Source of the DNA: Ectothiorhodospira shaposhnikovii
Lineage (GTDB): Bacteria; Pseudomonadota; Gammaproteobacteria; Ectothiorhodospirales; Ectothiorhodospiraceae
Direction of reading: 5' to 3'
NCBI RefSeq assembly: GCF_016584105.1
Contig: NZ_NRSM01000010.1
Coordinates: forward strand, 52,432 to 116,431
Length of the DNA stretch: 64,000 bases
The notes beneath the pieces were generated by a model. That model made no database searches. It was not told the origin of the DNA and worked only from the letters and a program-made list of their open reading frames with translations. Both the position numbers and the translations under genes were made by a program. Positions 1-9,466 of the stretch are shown here, in pieces (positions within the stretch are counted from its first letter, which is position 1; the number at the start of each line of letters is the position of its first letter).

Positions 1-541
1 CCCGAACCGAATCAAAACCACATACGCCGATGCAAAGCCCCCCATCCATGATGGGCATGGACACCATGCTCCTGATGCCCTGGGGTTCCAGTTGGCGCCG
101 CATGGGGCTGTCCAGGGGCAACACTGAAACATCCGGGATATGCAACAATTCACCCCGCTCGAACAGCGCCAGACCGTCCGCCACTTCCGCAAAGGAAACC
201 GCCTGAAGATTCCGGATCTGGGCAGTGACTCCCGGCGCGCACCACTCATGCGTATTGATAAACAGACGCTTCTCGCGCAGACATTCGAACACGTAGGCAC
301 GGTCCGCGCCCACAAAGGCGCCGATCAGGGCCAGGGACGCCTGGACGGTGGCATCGATATCTTCAGCGGGACAGGTGATGTATGAGGTGGCCAACTCCAG
401 CATGAGAGACTGCAGCTGCCGCACATTGACGGACTGGGCATCCTGACGGGACGGCCGGGCGCCTGATAACGAAGACTCCCCGTCCACAGGAGGAGGCATA
501 CCTGACCCGGTTCGGCGCCCCAACTTGACCCGATATCTCAT
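1..541 (-). CDS. GAF-domain signalling protein, N-terminal part (runs off left edge)
   Basis: Reverse-strand reading frame open from an ATG at 541 (or ATG at 499) to the window edge, about 180 codons. After a low-complexity N-terminus the translation (LMLELATSYITCPAEDIDA, then ALIGAFVGADRAYVFECL, then RSMVSMPIMDGGLCIGVCGF) has the pattern of a GAF sensor domain, as found at the N-terminus of diguanylate cyclases, phosphodiesterases and sensor kinases. The output domain lies outside the window, so the activity is unknown. It is divergent from aceK, with about 200 bases between them. ATG 541 has a purine-rich stretch 10-18 bases upstream; ATG 499 has only a weak ribosome site, so the start is uncertain. 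Confidence 0.75.
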   Translation of the reverse strand, partial: MRYRVKLGRRTGSGMPPPVDGESSLSGARPSRQDAQSVNVRQLQSLMLELATSYITCPAEDIDATVQASLALIGAFVGADRAYVFECLREKRLFINTHEWCAPGVTAQIRNLQAVSFAEVADGLALFERGELLHIPDVSVLPLDSPMRRQLEPQGIRSMVSMPIMDGGLCIGVCGFDSVR

Positions 542-741
542 GTCCGAACAGATCCCTTTGCCCCCTCGGGAAAACGGGGAAATGTTGTTATTGTGGATCC
601 GGTCCACCAGAGGAAAGCAGCCCCGCAACACACGACCCACGGCCCACCGCTGTCAGACCCGCTACCCTTCCCTCCGGAGTGTAGTACATTTGGCTATTAC
701 CAAACGCCAACCAGCCCACAGTCACAGGCAGCCAGACCATC

Positions 742-2496
742 ATGATCGAACGCGCGAGACAGATCGCCCGCTCCATCCTCACCGGTTTCGAGCGTCATTT
801 CTCGTTCTTCCAGGAAATCACCAGCAGTGCACGAGAACGCTTCGAGAATGCAGACTGGGACGCGGTCCGGGCGGCATCGGTCAAGCGGATCAGTTCCTAT
901 GATCAACGGGTGCAGGAAACGCTGACCAAGGTTCGCGCCACCTTCGGCATCAATGGGCTTGAGGAAAGTCTGTGGCAACAGGTCAAGATCTCCTACATGG
1001 ACCTGTTGCAGCATCACTCCCGCCCGGAACTGGCTGAAACCTTCTACAACTCCGTGTTCTGCCGTTTGTTCGAACGCAAGTATTACAACAACGACATGAT
1101 CTTTCTGGAGTCAGTGGCCAATCGCCGTGAGCTGGCAGAACGCTACCGGGGTTATCTGTCCTTCCATACCCGTGATGGTGGCGTGGATACCTGCATATGG
1201 GAAATCCTGTCGGCCTTTTATTTCAACCTCTCCCACGCAGATCTGTCCAAGGATGTACACAACATCGCCAGGGCCCTCGAAAGCCGCTCGGCCTTTGGCC
1301 CCGATTCCATGGGAGACCTGCGCATCGATGTGCTGGAATTTCCCTTTTTTCGCAACAAGGCTGCCTACCTCATTGGCCGCGTGGTCCATGATGGACTCAG
1401 CCACCCCTTCATCATCCCCCTGAATAATATTGAGGGCATGGGTCTGGTGGCGGATGCCCTGCTCACCACCGAAGAGGAGGCTGAAGCCATTTTCAGCTTC
1501 GCTCGGGCCTATTTCGTGGTCAAGACCCCAGTGCCGGCCGCAACAGTCGAATTCCTGCAGGACCTGATGCCGGGCAAGCCGGTGGCCGAACTGTACATGA
1601 GCATCGGTTTTCACAAGCAGGCCAAGAACGAGTTCTATCGGGATTTCCTGCGCCACCTGGCCAACAGCACCGATCACTTCACCATCGCCCAGGGTACCCC
1701 GGGGCTGGTCATGGTGGTGTTCACCCTGCCTTCCTATCCCTATGTGTTCAAGGTAATCAAGGATCATTTTCCGCCTCAGAAAGACGTCACCCATGAACTG
1801 ATCGAACGACGCTACCTGCAGGTGAAGCTGCACGACCGTGTGGGGCGCATGGCGGATACCCTGGAATTTTCAGAAGTCGCCTTCCCGCTGGAGCGTTTCT
1901 CACCCGCGCTGCTCGAAGTACTCAAAAACGAGGTGACGTCCCAGGTTGAAATCAGTGATGGCAACCTGGTCATCAAGCATCTCTACATCGAAAAGCGCAT
2001 GTTGCCGCTGGACGTCTATCTGGAACAGGCGGACGAAACCGGCACCCGGGCCGCCCTGGAAGAATGGGGCCTGGCTGTCAAGCAACTGATTGGTGTGAAT
2101 ATCTTTCCAGGAGACCTGCTGTTCAAGAACTTCGGGGTGACCGACAGCGGCAAGGTGGTGTTCTACGATTACGACGAGATCTGCTATCTGACGGAATGTC
2201 ATTTCCGGAAGATTCCCCCGTGTCCTTTCCCTGAGGACGAACTCAGCTCCGATGCATGGTATTCAGCCGGCCCCAACGAGATCTTTCCGGAAGAATTCCC
2301 CACCTTCCTGAGTACCGATCCGCGGATACGGCGCATGCTGATGCAACTGCATCCGGATCTGTTTGACTACCGCTACTGGCAGCGAAAGCAGGAAGACGTC
2401 AGGAAAGGCATCCATGGTGATGTGTTCCCCTATCCCCAGAACATGCGTTTCGACCCCAGCCTGAGACCGGAGGCACAGGGAGCGACTTCCCTTTGA
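742..2496 (+). CDS. aceK: Isocitrate dehydrogenase kinase/phosphatase AceK
   Basis: Bifunctional cytoplasmic enzyme that phosphorylates and dephosphorylates isocitrate dehydrogenase, setting the branch between the TCA cycle and glyoxylate bypass. The 584-residue length is the family norm. The N-terminal regulatory half starts ARQIARSILTGFERHFSFF; the kinase-like half carries TPGLVMVVFTLPSYPYVFK around residue 313 for nucleotide binding and the catalytic-type segment FPGDLLFKNFGV...YDYDEICY near 455-480. In enterobacteria it sits in aceBAK; here it stands alone with no aceA or aceB nearby, so it probably has its own promoter in the 200-base gap shared with the divergent GAF gene. Confidence 0.96.
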   Translation: MIERARQIARSILTGFERHFSFFQEITSSARERFENADWDAVRAASVKRISSYDQRVQETLTKVRATFGINGLEESLWQQVKISYMDLLQHHSRPELAETFYNSVFCRLFERKYYNNDMIFLESVANRRELAERYRGYLSFHTRDGGVDTCIWEILSAFYFNLSHADLSKDVHNIARALESRSAFGPDSMGDLRIDVLEFPFFRNKAAYLIGRVVHDGLSHPFIIPLNNIEGMGLVADALLTTEEEAEAIFSFARAYFVVKTPVPAATVEFLQDLMPGKPVAELYMSIGFHKQAKNEFYRDFLRHLANSTDHFTIAQGTPGLVMVVFTLPSYPYVFKVIKDHFPPQKDVTHELIERRYLQVKLHDRVGRMADTLEFSEVAFPLERFSPALLEVLKNEVTSQVEISDGNLVIKHLYIEKRMLPLDVYLEQADETGTRAALEEWGLAVKQLIGVNIFPGDLLFKNFGVTDSGKVVFYDYDEICYLTECHFRKIPPCPFPEDELSSDAWYSAGPNEIFPEEFPTFLSTDPRIRRMLMQLHPDLFDYRYWQRKQEDVRKGIHGDVFPYPQNMRFDPSLRPEAQGATSL

Positions 2497-2545
2497 CCCT
2501 GGAACCGGTCAACGGACTGACACGGCGCCGGCACACCTCCCCGGC

Positions 2546-3100
2546 CTAGCTCTCGGCCACGCCCATGGCCGCACGCAGATAGTGGAACATGGACCACAGG
2601 GTCAGCGCAGCGGCCACATAGAGCAGGATCAGTCCCAGGGTGAACGTGGGCAGCCCCAGGATGGGCTGACCGAAAAGGAGCAGAAAGATGGCAACCATCT
2701 GGGCGGTCGTCTTGAGCTTGCCGATCCAGGATACGGCCACCTTGCCCCGCTGCCCCAGCTCGGCCATCCACTCGCGGAGCGCGGAAATGGCGATTTCCCT
2801 TCCGATGATGATGGCGGCCGCCACGGCCAGCAGCATGCCCCCGGGATTATCCACCAGCAACACCAGGGCGGTGGCCACCATCAGCTTGTCCGCCACCGGG
2901 TCCAGGAACGCACCAAAACTGGAGGTCTGCCCCAGTCGCCTCGCCAGGTAACCGTCCAGCCAGTCGGTGATCCCCGCAAGGGCAAAGATCATGGCGCTCA
3001 CGGGTCCGGACAATGGATGCGGGTAGTAGTAAGCCACCACGATCAGGGGGATCAGCGCGATGCGCAGCCAGGTGAGCAGGTTGGGAATCGAAGGTGTCAT
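2546..3100 (-). CDS. pgsA: CDP-diacylglycerol-glycerol-3-phosphate 3-phosphatidyltransferase
   Basis: Inner-membrane enzyme making phosphatidylglycerophosphate from CDP-diacylglycerol and glycerol-3-phosphate, the committed step to phosphatidylglycerol and cardiolipin. The CDP-alcohol phosphatidyltransferase signature DG-x2-AR-x8-G-x3-D-x3-D is complete (D49, G50, A53, R54, G63, D67, D71). Several hydrophobic segments follow, and the 184-residue length is normal. Its start lies 3 bases after the uvrC stop, giving the widespread gacA-uvrC-pgsA gene order. Confidence 0.96.
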   Translation of the reverse strand: MTPSIPNLLTWLRIALIPLIVVAYYYPHPLSGPVSAMIFALAGITDWLDGYLARRLGQTSSFGAFLDPVADKLMVATALVLLVDNPGGMLLAVAAAIIIGREIAISALREWMAELGQRGKVAVSWIGKLKTTAQMVAIFLLLFGQPILGLPTFTLGLILLYVAAALTLWSMFHYLRAAMGVAES

Positions 3101-3103
3101 GGA

Positions 3104-4939
3104 TCAGTCGTCATGTAGCGAATCGAATATCTGCTGCGCCAGCTTGCGACTGATGCCGGGAACCTTGGCGAGCGCTTCCACATCGGCACGGTGAACGCCC
3201 TGAAGTCCGCCGAAGTGCTTCAGTAACTGCTGGCGTCGCCTGGGACCCATGCCGGGTATCTGTTCCAGCGGAGAGGTACTGCGGGCTCTGGCGCGGCGCT
3301 GCCGATGCCCGGTGATGGCGAAACGATGGGCCTCGTCACGAATCTGCTGGATGAGATGCAGCGCCTTTGAACCCGGCGAAAGTATAGACGGCTGCGCCGT
3401 ATCGCTCAAGACGAGGGTTTCCAGACCGGGACGCCGGGTTTCTCCCTTGGCCACGCCAATAACCATGACACCGCTGACCTGCAATTCCTCCAGCACCTCC
3501 AGGGCCTGACGCACCTGCCCCTTGCCCCCGTCGATGAAGAGGATATCCGGCAACTTGCCCTCTCCCTCCTTGAGGCGCGTATAGCGCCGCATGAGGGCCT
3601 GGCGCATGGCGGCATAGTCGTCTCCGGGCGTGATGTCCTTGATGTTGAAACGACGGTAATCAGACTTGACGGGGCCCTCAGCGTCAAAGACCACGCAAGA
3701 GGCCACGGTGGCTTCGCCCTGGGTATGACTGATGTCGAAGCATTCCATCCGTCCGGGCGGGTCATCCAGATCAAGGGCATCCTGCAGTGCCTCCAGACGC
3801 GCCTGCATGCCGGCACGACCGGCCAGCCGGGTGGCCAGGGTCATCTGTGCGTTACGGCAGGCCATTTCCAGCCAGCGGGCGCGATCGCCCCGGACATTCC
3901 AGGCCAGCGCCACCTTCTGACCGCGCCGCAGGGTGAGCATTTCCAGCAGGACATGGTGATCCTCGGGAGCATGACTGAGAATGATCTGGGGTGGAATATC
4001 GCGACTCAGATAATACTGCCCCAGAAACGCGGTCATCAGTGATTCTGGAGGGGTTTCTTCCGGCACCCGGGGGAACAGCGACCGGTTCCCCAGATTCAGC
4101 CCGCCACGGATGGAGAATACCTGGAAACAGACCTCTCCCGATGCCTGGGCGAGCGCGATGATATCCACGTCCCCACCCTCGCCGCTGACATACTGACGCT
4201 CGGAGAGCTGGCGCAGCCGGGCGATCTGATCACGGATCCGCGCGGCCCGCTCATACTCCTGGACTTCCGCCGCCTGCTCCATCCCGCGAACCAGATCGGC
4301 AATCACCTTTTCGCCCCGTCCCTCCAGGAAATCCACCGCATGCTCCACATCCCTGTCATAGGCGGTGGAATCAATATGCCCGACACAGGGGCCGCTGCAG
4401 CGCTGAATCTGATATTGCAGGCAGGCCCGTGAGCGGTTCTGAAAGAAACTGTCCTCGCAGGGGCGCAACAGAAACAGTTTCTGCAACAGATTGATGGTTT
4501 CACGGACCGCGCTACCGGAAGGATAGGGTCCAAAGTAACGGCCCGAACTCTTGCGGGCACCCCGATGGAAGGCAAGCCTGGGGTATGGGTGGTGGGAGAT
4601 GAAGATGTAGGGGTAGGACTTGTCATCCCGCAGCAGGATGTTATAGCGGGGACGATGCTCCTTGATGAGGTTGTTTTCCAGCAGCAGGGCCTCTGCCTCG
4701 CCGCGGGTGACGATGATCTGGACATCACGGATCTGGGCCACCATGGCAGCGATGCGAGTGCTGGCAACGGTGCGCCGGAAATAACTGGCCACCCGCTTTT
4801 TCAGGTTTTTGGCCTTGCCCACATAAAGCACCTCCCCGCCTTCACCCAGCATCCGGTAGACGCCGGGCTGCGTGGTCAGGCTGGCAAGAAAACGCCTTGG
4901 CTCAAATGTCTCGGCCGGGGAGCCTTCACTAATGATCAT
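3104..4939 (-). CDS. uvrC: Excinuclease ABC subunit UvrC
   Basis: Nuclease of nucleotide excision repair that makes both incisions around a lesion marked by UvrAB. Visible in order: N-terminal GIY-YIG nuclease (PGVYRMLGEGGEVLYVGKAK), UVR motif near residue 200-235 (EYERAARIRDQIARLRQL), RNase H-like C-terminal nuclease (MECFDISHTQGEATVASCVVF), and tandem helix-hairpin-helix (LEQIPGMGPRRRQQLL and VPGISRKLAQQI). ATG 4939 is chosen because it overlaps the TGA of the upstream glycosylase gene as ATGA, which implies translational coupling; an in-frame ATG at 4954 would add five residues. The protein is 611 residues from 4939. Confidence 0.96.
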   Translation of the reverse strand: MIISEGSPAETFEPRRFLASLTTQPGVYRMLGEGGEVLYVGKAKNLKKRVASYFRRTVASTRIAAMVAQIRDVQIIVTRGEAEALLLENNLIKEHRPRYNILLRDDKSYPYIFISHHPYPRLAFHRGARKSSGRYFGPYPSGSAVRETINLLQKLFLLRPCEDSFFQNRSRACLQYQIQRCSGPCVGHIDSTAYDRDVEHAVDFLEGRGEKVIADLVRGMEQAAEVQEYERAARIRDQIARLRQLSERQYVSGEGGDVDIIALAQASGEVCFQVFSIRGGLNLGNRSLFPRVPEETPPESLMTAFLGQYYLSRDIPPQIILSHAPEDHHVLLEMLTLRRGQKVALAWNVRGDRARWLEMACRNAQMTLATRLAGRAGMQARLEALQDALDLDDPPGRMECFDISHTQGEATVASCVVFDAEGPVKSDYRRFNIKDITPGDDYAAMRQALMRRYTRLKEGEGKLPDILFIDGGKGQVRQALEVLEELQVSGVMVIGVAKGETRRPGLETLVLSDTAQPSILSPGSKALHLIQQIRDEAHRFAITGHRQRRARARSTSPLEQIPGMGPRRRQQLLKHFGGLQGVHRADVEALAKVPGISRKLAQQIFDSLHDD

Positions 4940-5595
4940 GGGCTGTCCAGACACCGCCTGGCCTGCTCAAAGACAGCCCTGAACATCGGCTCCGTCAGTC
5001 GCCCCGTCTGGGTGTTGTAACGGCTGCAATGGTAGGAGTCCACCAGCACCAGCCCGCATTCCAGGACGTGCTCATGCCCATGCCCAAACCGATGGGCCGA
5101 CTGCCTCAACCCCAGGGCCCGCAGCACGGCATTGTGGGCGATGGTTCCCAACGCAAGCACAACGCTGCCGGCGGCGAGCAAGGCCAGTTCGCGGGCCAGA
5201 TAATCATTGCAGGCCTGTATTTCACGGGTGAGTGGCTTGTTCTCCGGGGGCAGACACTTGACGGCGTTGGTGATGCGGCAATCCCGCAACGTCAGACCAT
5301 CATCACGGCTGACTGATTCCGGGGCACTGCCAAAACCCATCTCATATAACATCCGGTAAAGCAGAATCCCGGCATGATCCCCGGTGAACGGACGGCCACT
5401 GGCGTTGGCGCCATGCATCCCGGGAGCAAGTCCCACGATCAGAAACCGGGCCTCGGGATCGCCAAAGGGAGGCACGGGCGCGGCATGGTACTCAACATGC
5501 CGCGCCCGCACCCCAGCCAGAAAATCCACCAGTCTCGGACAACGGGAACAGGCCGGATCAAAACACTCCGGAGGAACGGGAACAACAGGGTTCAT
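4936..5595 (-). CDS. Uracil-DNA glycosylase, Fe-S family 4/5 type
   Basis: Base-excision repair enzyme removing uracil (family 5 members also hypoxanthine) from DNA. Motif GLAPGMHGANASGRPFTGD at residues 55-73 and the minor-groove loop SYHCSRYNTQTG at 187-198 fit the family 4/5 fold. Cysteines C16, C19, C114 and C129 are spaced like the [4Fe-4S] ligands of these enzymes. The motif A sequence, which lacks the GEAPG glutamate of family 4, favours family 5. The gene sits between the GacA-type regulator and uvrC and overlaps uvrC by four bases, so two repair pathways appear to be co-translated. Confidence 0.88.
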   Translation of the reverse strand: MNPVVPVPPECFDPACSRCPRLVDFLAGVRARHVEYHAAPVPPFGDPEARFLIVGLAPGMHGANASGRPFTGDHAGILLYRMLYEMGFGSAPESVSRDDGLTLRDCRITNAVKCLPPENKPLTREIQACNDYLARELALLAAGSVVLALGTIAHNAVLRALGLRQSAHRFGHGHEHVLECGLVLVDSYHCSRYNTQTGRLTEPMFRAVFEQARRCLDSP

Positions 5596-5709
5596 GGCTC
5601 TAAATCGCTGTCGCTGGAACGGATAGGGGTTACGTCATGCAGGCGGTCGAGGCTGATGCGCGTCGGGTCAAGGGCCGTAAACGGCCTTCCAGATCCGGTG
5701 CATCGACAT

Positions 5710-6429
5710 CTAACGATCAGGGAGTGACGGGGTGGAAATACCGTGATCCAGCGCCATGCGGAATAATTCGATATCGGACACACACCCCAGTTTGTCACGC
5801 AACCGTCCCTTGTATGTGCTGACCGTCTTCACGTTCAGCCCCAGATGGTGCGCAATCTCACCGGGTTTCTTGCCTTCCACCATCATGATCAGGATCTGCC
5901 GTTCCCGATGGGAGAGCCTGGCCAGGGGGTCGGCGGCCTTGTCTCCGGTTTCCGCCAGCTGCCGGGCAATCTTCGGGGTGACATGACAGTCCCCGCGCAT
6001 GGCCAGACGAATGGCCTGTATCAGCTCATCCTCCTGACAGCCCTTGCTCAGATAGCCGGCCACACCGCTATCCAGCATCCACCGGGGGTAAGGGCCCTCC
6101 TCCTCCACGGTCAGGGCGATGATCTTGATGCCCGGCCGAAATTCCAGTGCCTTGCGCGTTGCTTCAAGCCCTCCCATGCCGGGCATGTTGAGATCCATCA
6201 GAATCACGTCAGGCCGCAGGCGCACCAGCTGTTCCAGGGCTTCCTCCCCGGATGCGGCCTCACCGATCACCTTGATACCGGTATATGCCGTCTGGGCTTC
6301 AAGGAGACCGCGGATCGCGCGACGTACCAGCAGATGGTCATCCACCAGCAGCACATCGACCATGAGGGCGGTATTTTCAGATTTGCTGGCAGCTTCCCCT
6401 GCGGTATGTATCCCGATTGAGGAAGACAT
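5710..6429 (-). CDS. gacA: GacA/UvrY-type LuxR-family response regulator
   Basis: Two-component response regulator, usually partner of a BarA/GacS hybrid kinase, activating small RNAs that titrate CsrA/RsmA. Receiver domain residues about 24-145 have phosphoacceptor D79 in VILMDLNMPG, acidic pair DD at 30-31, and the GVAGYLSKG segment. The LuxR helix-turn-helix is near the end (LSHREREILIMM... GLNVKTVSTYKGRLRDKL, read with Q for the variable position). Its place upstream of uvrC supports the GacA/UvrY assignment. A start at M23 (6363) would remove a 22-residue leader not typical of the family. The kinase gene is not in the window. Confidence 0.9.
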   Translation of the reverse strand: MSSSIGIHTAGEAASKSENTALMVDVLLVDDHLLVRRAIRGLLEAQTAYTGIKVIGEAASGEEALEQLVRLRPDVILMDLNMPGMGGLEATRKALEFRPGIKIIALTVEEEGPYPRWMLDSGVAGYLSKGCQEDELIQAIRLAMRGDCHVTPKIARQLAETGDKAADPLARLSHRERQILIMMVEGKKPGEIAHHLGLNVKTVSTYKGRLRDKLGCVSDIELFRMALDHGISTPSLPDR

Positions 6430-6432
6430 GGT

Positions 6433-6900
6433 TCACCAGTCCTTATAAGGATGTCTGACAAGGCTCGTATTGTAATAACGGACATCATGGGAGACTTCGT
6501 CTCCCACCCAGGGCGGCAAACTGGGGGAATCGTCAATGTGCCGCAGTTCCACCTCGGCCACCACCAGCCCGGCGTTATCCCCTTCGAAGACATCCACTTC
6601 CCAGACATGATCTCCATGGGGGACAAAGTGACGTGTCTTCTCAATCAGAGGATGGATGCAGAGGGTGTCCAGCAACTCCCGGGCATCTTCGGCCGGGATG
6701 GCATATTCATACTCCTGCCGCCTGACCCCAAGGGTGGCACTCTTGATGTTCAGGTGGGCCGAGGCGTCCGAGATACGAATCCGGATGGATGTCCTCTCGT
6801 TACCGCAGAGATAGCCCTGGCGATACTGAACGCATCTGGAAGCCTGCTGTTTCCAGGCATCCGAAACCACGAGGAATTTTTTTTCAATTTCCAGTCCCAT
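6433..6900 (-). CDS. CYTH-domain phosphohydrolase (inorganic triphosphatase/adenylate cyclase class IV-like)
   Basis: CYTH-family protein folding into a tunnel barrel that binds triphosphate. The diagnostic N-terminal ExExK motif is present in MGLEIEKKFLV, followed by YRQGYL, RTSIRIRI, E-rich strands (WEVDVFEGDN, VVAEVEL) and a KTRHFV segment. About 155 residues, the usual size of short bacterial triphosphatase-type members. The start is set at 6900, because upstream in-frame residues are unlike the family, which begins with this ExExK strand. It ends three bases before the GacA-type gene. Activity (tripolyphosphatase, thiamine triphosphatase or cyclase) cannot be read from sequence. Confidence 0.88.
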   Translation of the reverse strand: MGLEIEKKFLVVSDAWKQQASRCVQYRQGYLCGNERTSIRIRISDASAHLNIKSATLGVRRQEYEYAIPAEDARELLDTLCIHPLIEKTRHFVPHGDHVWEVDVFEGDNAGLVVAEVELRHIDDSPSLPPWVGDEVSHDVRYYNTSLVRHPYKDW

Positions 6901-6990
6901 GGCCGCCGACGCACAACCCTGCTGTGGATACGCCCGACATCCTACCACGATTCACAAGGATAACGGGAAGTGACTGACGCAATGCAGCAA

Positions 6991-7962
6991 TCAGAAATAA
7001 AGCAGGGCCGACCCCCAGGTGAAGCCGCCGCCAAAGGCCTCCATCAGCACCAGGTCTCCCTGCTTGATCCGCCCGTCACGCACCGCGGCATCCAGCGCCA
7101 GGGGAACGGAGGCGGCAGAGGTATTGCCATGCTTTTCCACCGTTACGACCACCTTCTCCATGGGCATCTTCAACTTGCGGGCGGTGGCCTGGATGATGCG
7201 GATATTGGCCTGATGGGGAATCAGCCAGTCCACCCGGGACTGATCCACGCCGCTGGATTCCAGGGTCTCCTCGACAATGCGCCCCAAGGTATTGACCGCC
7301 CACTTGAAGACCTCATTCCCCTTCATCTGCAGGTAGGCCTCACCGGCCATCATGTCGGCATATCCCTTGCCTACCCCCCTGGGGACATTGAGCAGGCTCT
7401 CGTATCGGCCATCCGCATGCAGGTGGGTGGCAAGAATACCCGGTGAATCCGAGGCCTCCAGAAGCACAGCTCCGGCGCCATCCCCGAACAGGACGCAGGT
7501 ACCGCGATCATTCCAGTCAAGAATGCGGGAGATGGTTTCCGCCCCCACCACCAGGGCGCAACGAGCGCTACCGGCACGAATGAACTGATTGGCCACGCCA
7601 AGCGCATAGACAAAGCCGGTGCATACCGCCTGGACATCGAACGCGGCACAACCGTTGTGGATTCCCAGGCGCTGCTGCAGCAGGCAGGCGGTACTGGGGA
7701 AGACCTGATCCGGCGTGGTGGTTCCCACGATGATGAGATCAATATCCTCGGGCCGGCGTCCCGCCATCTCCATCGCGGCGCGAGCCGCCTTTTCCGCCAG
7801 ATCGCAGGTGGTTTCATCCGGTGCGGCAATATGCCGCTGACCGATGCCCGTTCGCTCACGAATCCATTCATCGGAAGTTTCCACGAACTTTTCCAGGTCG
7901 TGATTGGTGAGCACCTTTTCCGGAAGATAGCTCCCGGTGCCCGTGATCCGGGAGTAAATCAC
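6991..7962 (-). CDS. fabH: 3-oxoacyl-ACP synthase III
   Basis: Condenses acetyl-CoA with malonyl-ACP to start type II fatty acid synthesis. The catalytic triad is visible: C114 in [10 protein letters not shown]250 in IPHQANIRI and N280 in HGNTSAAS. Length 323 residues is normal. The start overlaps the plsX stop by four bases (ATGA), so the two are co-translated. In many gammaproteobacteria fabD follows; here the next gene on the strand is the CYTH gene. Confidence 0.96.
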   Translation of the reverse strand: MIYSRITGTGSYLPEKVLTNHDLEKFVETSDEWIRERTGIGQRHIAAPDETTCDLAEKAARAAMEMAGRRPEDIDLIIVGTTTPDQVFPSTACLLQQRLGIHNGCAAFDVQAVCTGFVYALGVANQFIRAGSARCALVVGAETISRILDWNDRGTCVLFGDGAGAVLLEASDSPGILATHLHADGRYESLLNVPRGVGKGYADMMAGEAYLQMKGNEVFKWAVNTLGRIVEETLESSGVDQSRVDWLIPHQANIRIIQATARKLKMPMEKVVVTVEKHGNTSAASVPLALDAAVRDGRIKQGDLVLMEAFGGGFTWGSALLYF

Positions 7963-8987
7963 TGGTCTTTTGCCTCTTTCAGCAGTTCTTCCAGCCGCTT
8001 GTCAATACGCTGCGGCACCCGTTTGCGCGCCTCCAGACGGGCGATGCGGATGGCATTTTCAAAGGCAACGGCATCGGCCCCCCCGTGGCTCTTGATCACC
8101 ACCCCCTGCAGACCCAGAAGGCTGGCACCATTATAGGCACGGGGATCGATACGTCGCCGAAACGCCCTCAATACGGGCATGGCCACCAAGGCGGCAAGCT
8201 TGCTGTAGAGACTGCCGGAAAACTCGCTCCGCATGTAGTGAGACACCATGCGCGCCACCCCCTCGCTGGTCTTGAGGGCGACATTACCCACGAAGCCGTC
8301 GCATACCACCACATCCACATCACCGCAGTAGATGTCGTTGCCTTCGACGAAACCGATGTAGTTCAGGTGGCTGGCCTCCAGCATGCGGGCCGCCTCCTTG
8401 ACCTGATCGTTGCCCTTGATCTCTTCCTCGCCGATGTTCAGCAGGCCGACCCGGGGCGAGGCGATATTGTCCACCGCACTGGCCAGCTCGGACCCCATCA
8501 CCGCAAACTGATAAAGATGGGTGGCGGTACAGTCCACATTGGCCCCCAGGTCCAGCATGTGGGTATGGCCCTTGATGGAGGGAATGGCAGTGATGATGGC
8601 CGGCCGGTCGATGCCCGGCAGGGTCTTGAGCACATAGCGCGCCGTGGCCATGAGGGCCCCGGTATTACCCGCACTGACGCAGGCATCGGCCTGCTGGTGC
8701 TTGACCAGGTTGATGGCCACCCGCATGGACGAATCCTTCTTGTTGCGCAGTGCCTGGGACGGGGGCTCGTCCATGCCCACCACCTGGCTGGCGTGATGCA
8801 GGCGCAACCGGTCGGAGGGCGCCTTGCCACAGGCGGCCAGTTCCTGCCCGACCCGTTCCTTGTCGCCCACCAGGATCAGGTGGATGTCGGAAAACTCCTC
8901 CAGGGCCTTGACTGCCGCAGGGACAACCACGTGGGCACCATGATCACCGCCCATGGCATCCAGTGCGATGGTAAAGATTCCACTCAT
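7959..8987 (-). CDS. plsX: Phosphate acyltransferase PlsX
   Basis: Peripheral membrane enzyme converting acyl-ACP to acyl-phosphate for the PlsY step of phospholipid synthesis. N-terminal [19 protein letters not shown] and internal [24 protein letters not shown] plus [16 protein letters not shown] are hallmark PlsX segments. Normal length of 342 residues. It follows rpmF in the conserved yceD-rpmF-plsX-fabH order, but an intrinsic terminator lies in its leader. Confidence 0.96.
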   Translation of the reverse strand: MSGIFTIALDAMGGDHGAHVVVPAAVKALEEFSDIHLILVGDKERVGQELAACGKAPSDRLRLHHASQVVGMDEPPSQALRNKKDSSMRVAINLVKHQQADACVSAGNTGALMATARYVLKTLPGIDRPAIITAIPSIKGHTHMLDLGANVDCTATHLYQFAVMGSELASAVDNIASPRVGLLNIGEEEIKGNDQVKEAARMLEASHLNYIGFVEGNDIYCGDVDVVVCDGFVGNVALKTSEGVARMVSHYMRSEFSGSLYSKLAALVAMPVLRAFRRRIDPRAYNGASLLGLQGVVIKSHGGADAVAFENAIRIARLEARKRVPQRIDKRLEELLKEAKDQ

Positions 8988-9012
8988 GGGAAAACCTGCT
9001 TTGAATCAGCGC

Positions 9013-9046
9013 GAAAAAGCTTCGTGGATAAAACACCCACGAAGCC
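9013..9046 (-). terminator. Intrinsic terminator between rpmF and plsX
   Basis: On the minus strand a 9-base stem (GCTTCGTGG/CCACGAAGC, positions 9019-9045, 9-base loop) is followed by TTTTT at 9018-9014. It would stop or attenuate transcription from rpmF about 26 bases before the plsX start codon, so plsX-fabH may depend on partial readthrough or a promoter within this 200-base gap. A second GC-rich hairpin (CCGGCCGG arms, 9153-9179) lies just after rpmF but has no U-run. Confidence 0.7.
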
Positions 9047-9187
9047 CATGGAATACAGCCCTCGGCTCCGTCCGGCAGGCGGGACGACGCGGGCAGGATG
9101 ACACACACGCCGGCCAGATGCGAGCCGCTTGCCTCGACGAGGCAGAAGCACACCGGCCGGAATCCAGAGATCCGGCCGGCAAACGTC

Positions 9188-9379
9188 TTACTCTTCGTCC
9201 TGCTGTTCCTTGGCCTTGATCACCTGCCGGCCACGGTAGAAACCGTCGGCACTGATATGGTGACGGCGGTGGATCTCACCGGTGGTGGGTTCGGTGGACA
9301 GGGTGGGGCCCTTCAGGGCGTCGTGGGAACGACGCATGCCCCGACGGGAAGGGGTGGTGCGACCTTGTGCAACAGCCAT
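9188..9379 (-). CDS. rpmF: 50S ribosomal protein L32
   Basis: 63-residue basic protein of the large ribosomal subunit starting [20 protein letters not shown], the strongly conserved L32 N-terminus, with RRRHH-like [19 protein letters not shown] later. It has no cysteine, so it is the zinc-free form common in proteobacteria. It sits between yceD and plsX as expected. Confidence 0.96.
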   Translation of the reverse strand: MAVAQGRTTPSRRGMRRSHDALKGPTLSTEPTTGEIHRRHHISADGFYRGRQVIKAKEQQDEE

Positions 9380-9466
9380 GGTGTCATCTCCATCTATACT
9401 GAATCTATACTGAAAAACATCAATGCCCCACGGGTCCCGACCGGAACCCGGGGGGCATGGGGTGTT

